From the NCBI RefSeq assembly GCF_000091545.1, contig NC_006461.1, forward strand, positions 1,052,468-1,116,467: DNA of 64,000 nt, given 5' to 3'. The notes under the pieces were generated by a model, which worked only from the letters and a program-made list of their open reading frames with translations, was not told where the DNA came from and did not search any database. This document shows, piece by piece, positions 63,774-64,000 of this stretch; position 1 is the first letter of the stretch; each line of letters opens with the position of its first letter. The translations under genes and the position numbers were made by a program. This DNA is from Thermus thermophilus HB8 (GTDB lineage: Bacteria; Deinococcota; Deinococci; Deinococcales; Thermaceae).

Positions 63774-64000
63774 CTAGGCCCAGCGCACCCACTCCACCCG
63801 GCCCGTCACGGGGTGGAGGAGGGCGAGGCGGAGGCCGTAGGTGTAGCTCCCGGGCCTTGTGGGGCGGAAGGCGGTGCGGTACCGCCCCGGGGCCACCTCC
63901 TCCAGGTCCACCACCTCCAGGCCGCCGCCCAAGCGGCGCACCACGAGCTGGACCCGGAGGTGGGGGCGAAGGCCCTCCGGCACCTCCCCCTCGAGGACCG
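63774..64000 (-). CDS. C-terminal fragment of a gene extending beyond the window
   Basis: The frame is open from 64000 to a TAG at 63774, giving about 75 residues that end LRLALLLHPVTGRVEWVRWA-like (exactly YTYGLRLALLHPVTGRVEWV then RWA). The beta-rich ending with YGLR..HPxxG..VRWA resembles the C-terminus of bacterial alpha-glucan phosphorylases, but the piece is too short for a firm call. The gene starts outside the window. Confidence 0.5.
   Translation of the reverse strand, partial: VLEGEVPEGLRPHLRVQLVVRRLGGGLEVVDLEEVAPGRYRTAFRPTRPGSYTYGLRLALLHPVTGRVEWVRWA

Overview
The window is chromosomal DNA from a Thermus species, almost certainly Thermus thermophilus. GC is very high with a strong G/C bias at third codon positions. 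Several proteins match well-known T. thermophilus proteins in sequence and length: ba3 cytochrome oxidase with its 34-residue subunit IIa, aminopeptidase T (408 aa), PNPase (713 aa), RNase J, RecJ (666 aa), ValRS (862 aa), MglA/MglB and a TAXI binding protein. I see no rRNA, tRNA, CRISPR array, insertion sequence or prophage. The region is dense core and shell chromosome.

Layout. 1-4.3 kb: a partial O-antigen-ligase-like gene diverges from an LptA/LptC-like plus LptF/G-like pair, followed by a BshA-type glycosyltransferase broken by a one-base frameshift. 4.3-12.8 kb: lon, a DUF1517 membrane protein, ldh, an esterase-TerC-methyltransferase run, and an EtfD-type membrane Fe-S oxidoreductase. 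13-19.5 kb: a leftward housekeeping cluster (hydrolase, 54-aa membrane peptide, DUF protein, efp, accB, accC, asp23-like, nusB, folD, PAP2-like). 19.5-22.9 kb: speB and an M20 peptidase facing mglB-mglA. 23-27 kb: cbaD-cbaB-cbaA (ba3 oxidase), a membrane protein and an MFS carrier. 27-31.4 kb: the RNA decay genes rpsO-pnp-rnj. 31.4-37 kb: P-type ATPase, receiver protein and a large sensor kinase. 37-42.9 kb: acyl-CoA dehydrogenase, etfB, etfA, a biotin-dependent carboxyltransferase and a family 5 uracil-DNA glycosylase. 42.8-49.4 kb: PolX, a small winged-helix gene, a 43-aa membrane peptide, aminopeptidase T, and the leftward mercury operon oah2-merR-hp-merA. 49.4-55.2 kb: TAXI-TRAP transporter, a GlnQ-like ATPase, a membrane protein, patatin, an excisionase-type HTH gene and a small unknown gene. 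55.2-64 kb: trpC, hisA, a small membrane gene, recJ, an unknown gene, valS, an amino-acid ABC permease and binding protein, and the 3' end of one more gene.

How the genes work together. Acyl-CoA dehydrogenase, EtfAB and the distant EtfD-like protein form a plausible electron route from acyl-CoA oxidation to the quinone pool, and the ba3 oxidase is a terminal acceptor. The mer operon joins a sulfhydrylase to mercuric reduction. A bacillithiol-type glycosyltransferase, which would support the same thiol chemistry, is frameshifted in this copy. The ABC permease and binding protein near 62-63.7 kb have no adjacent ATPase, while an unpaired polar-amino-acid-type ATPase sits at 52.5-53.2 kb.

Regulatory style. 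Many start codons lie 6-9 nt after a TANNNT -10 hexamer with no Shine-Dalgarno, which points to leaderless mRNAs. Three divergent gene pairs share 15-26 bp gaps in which two such -10 boxes are packed symmetrically. Convergent genes usually overlap at their stop codons. The most unusual signals are the MerR-type promoter hidden in the last codons of merR, the 40-aa HMA-like mini-protein it drives, twin dyads before the ba3 operon, a four-cysteine cluster in the sensor kinase GAF region, and a direct repeat inside the promoter of the HTH gene.
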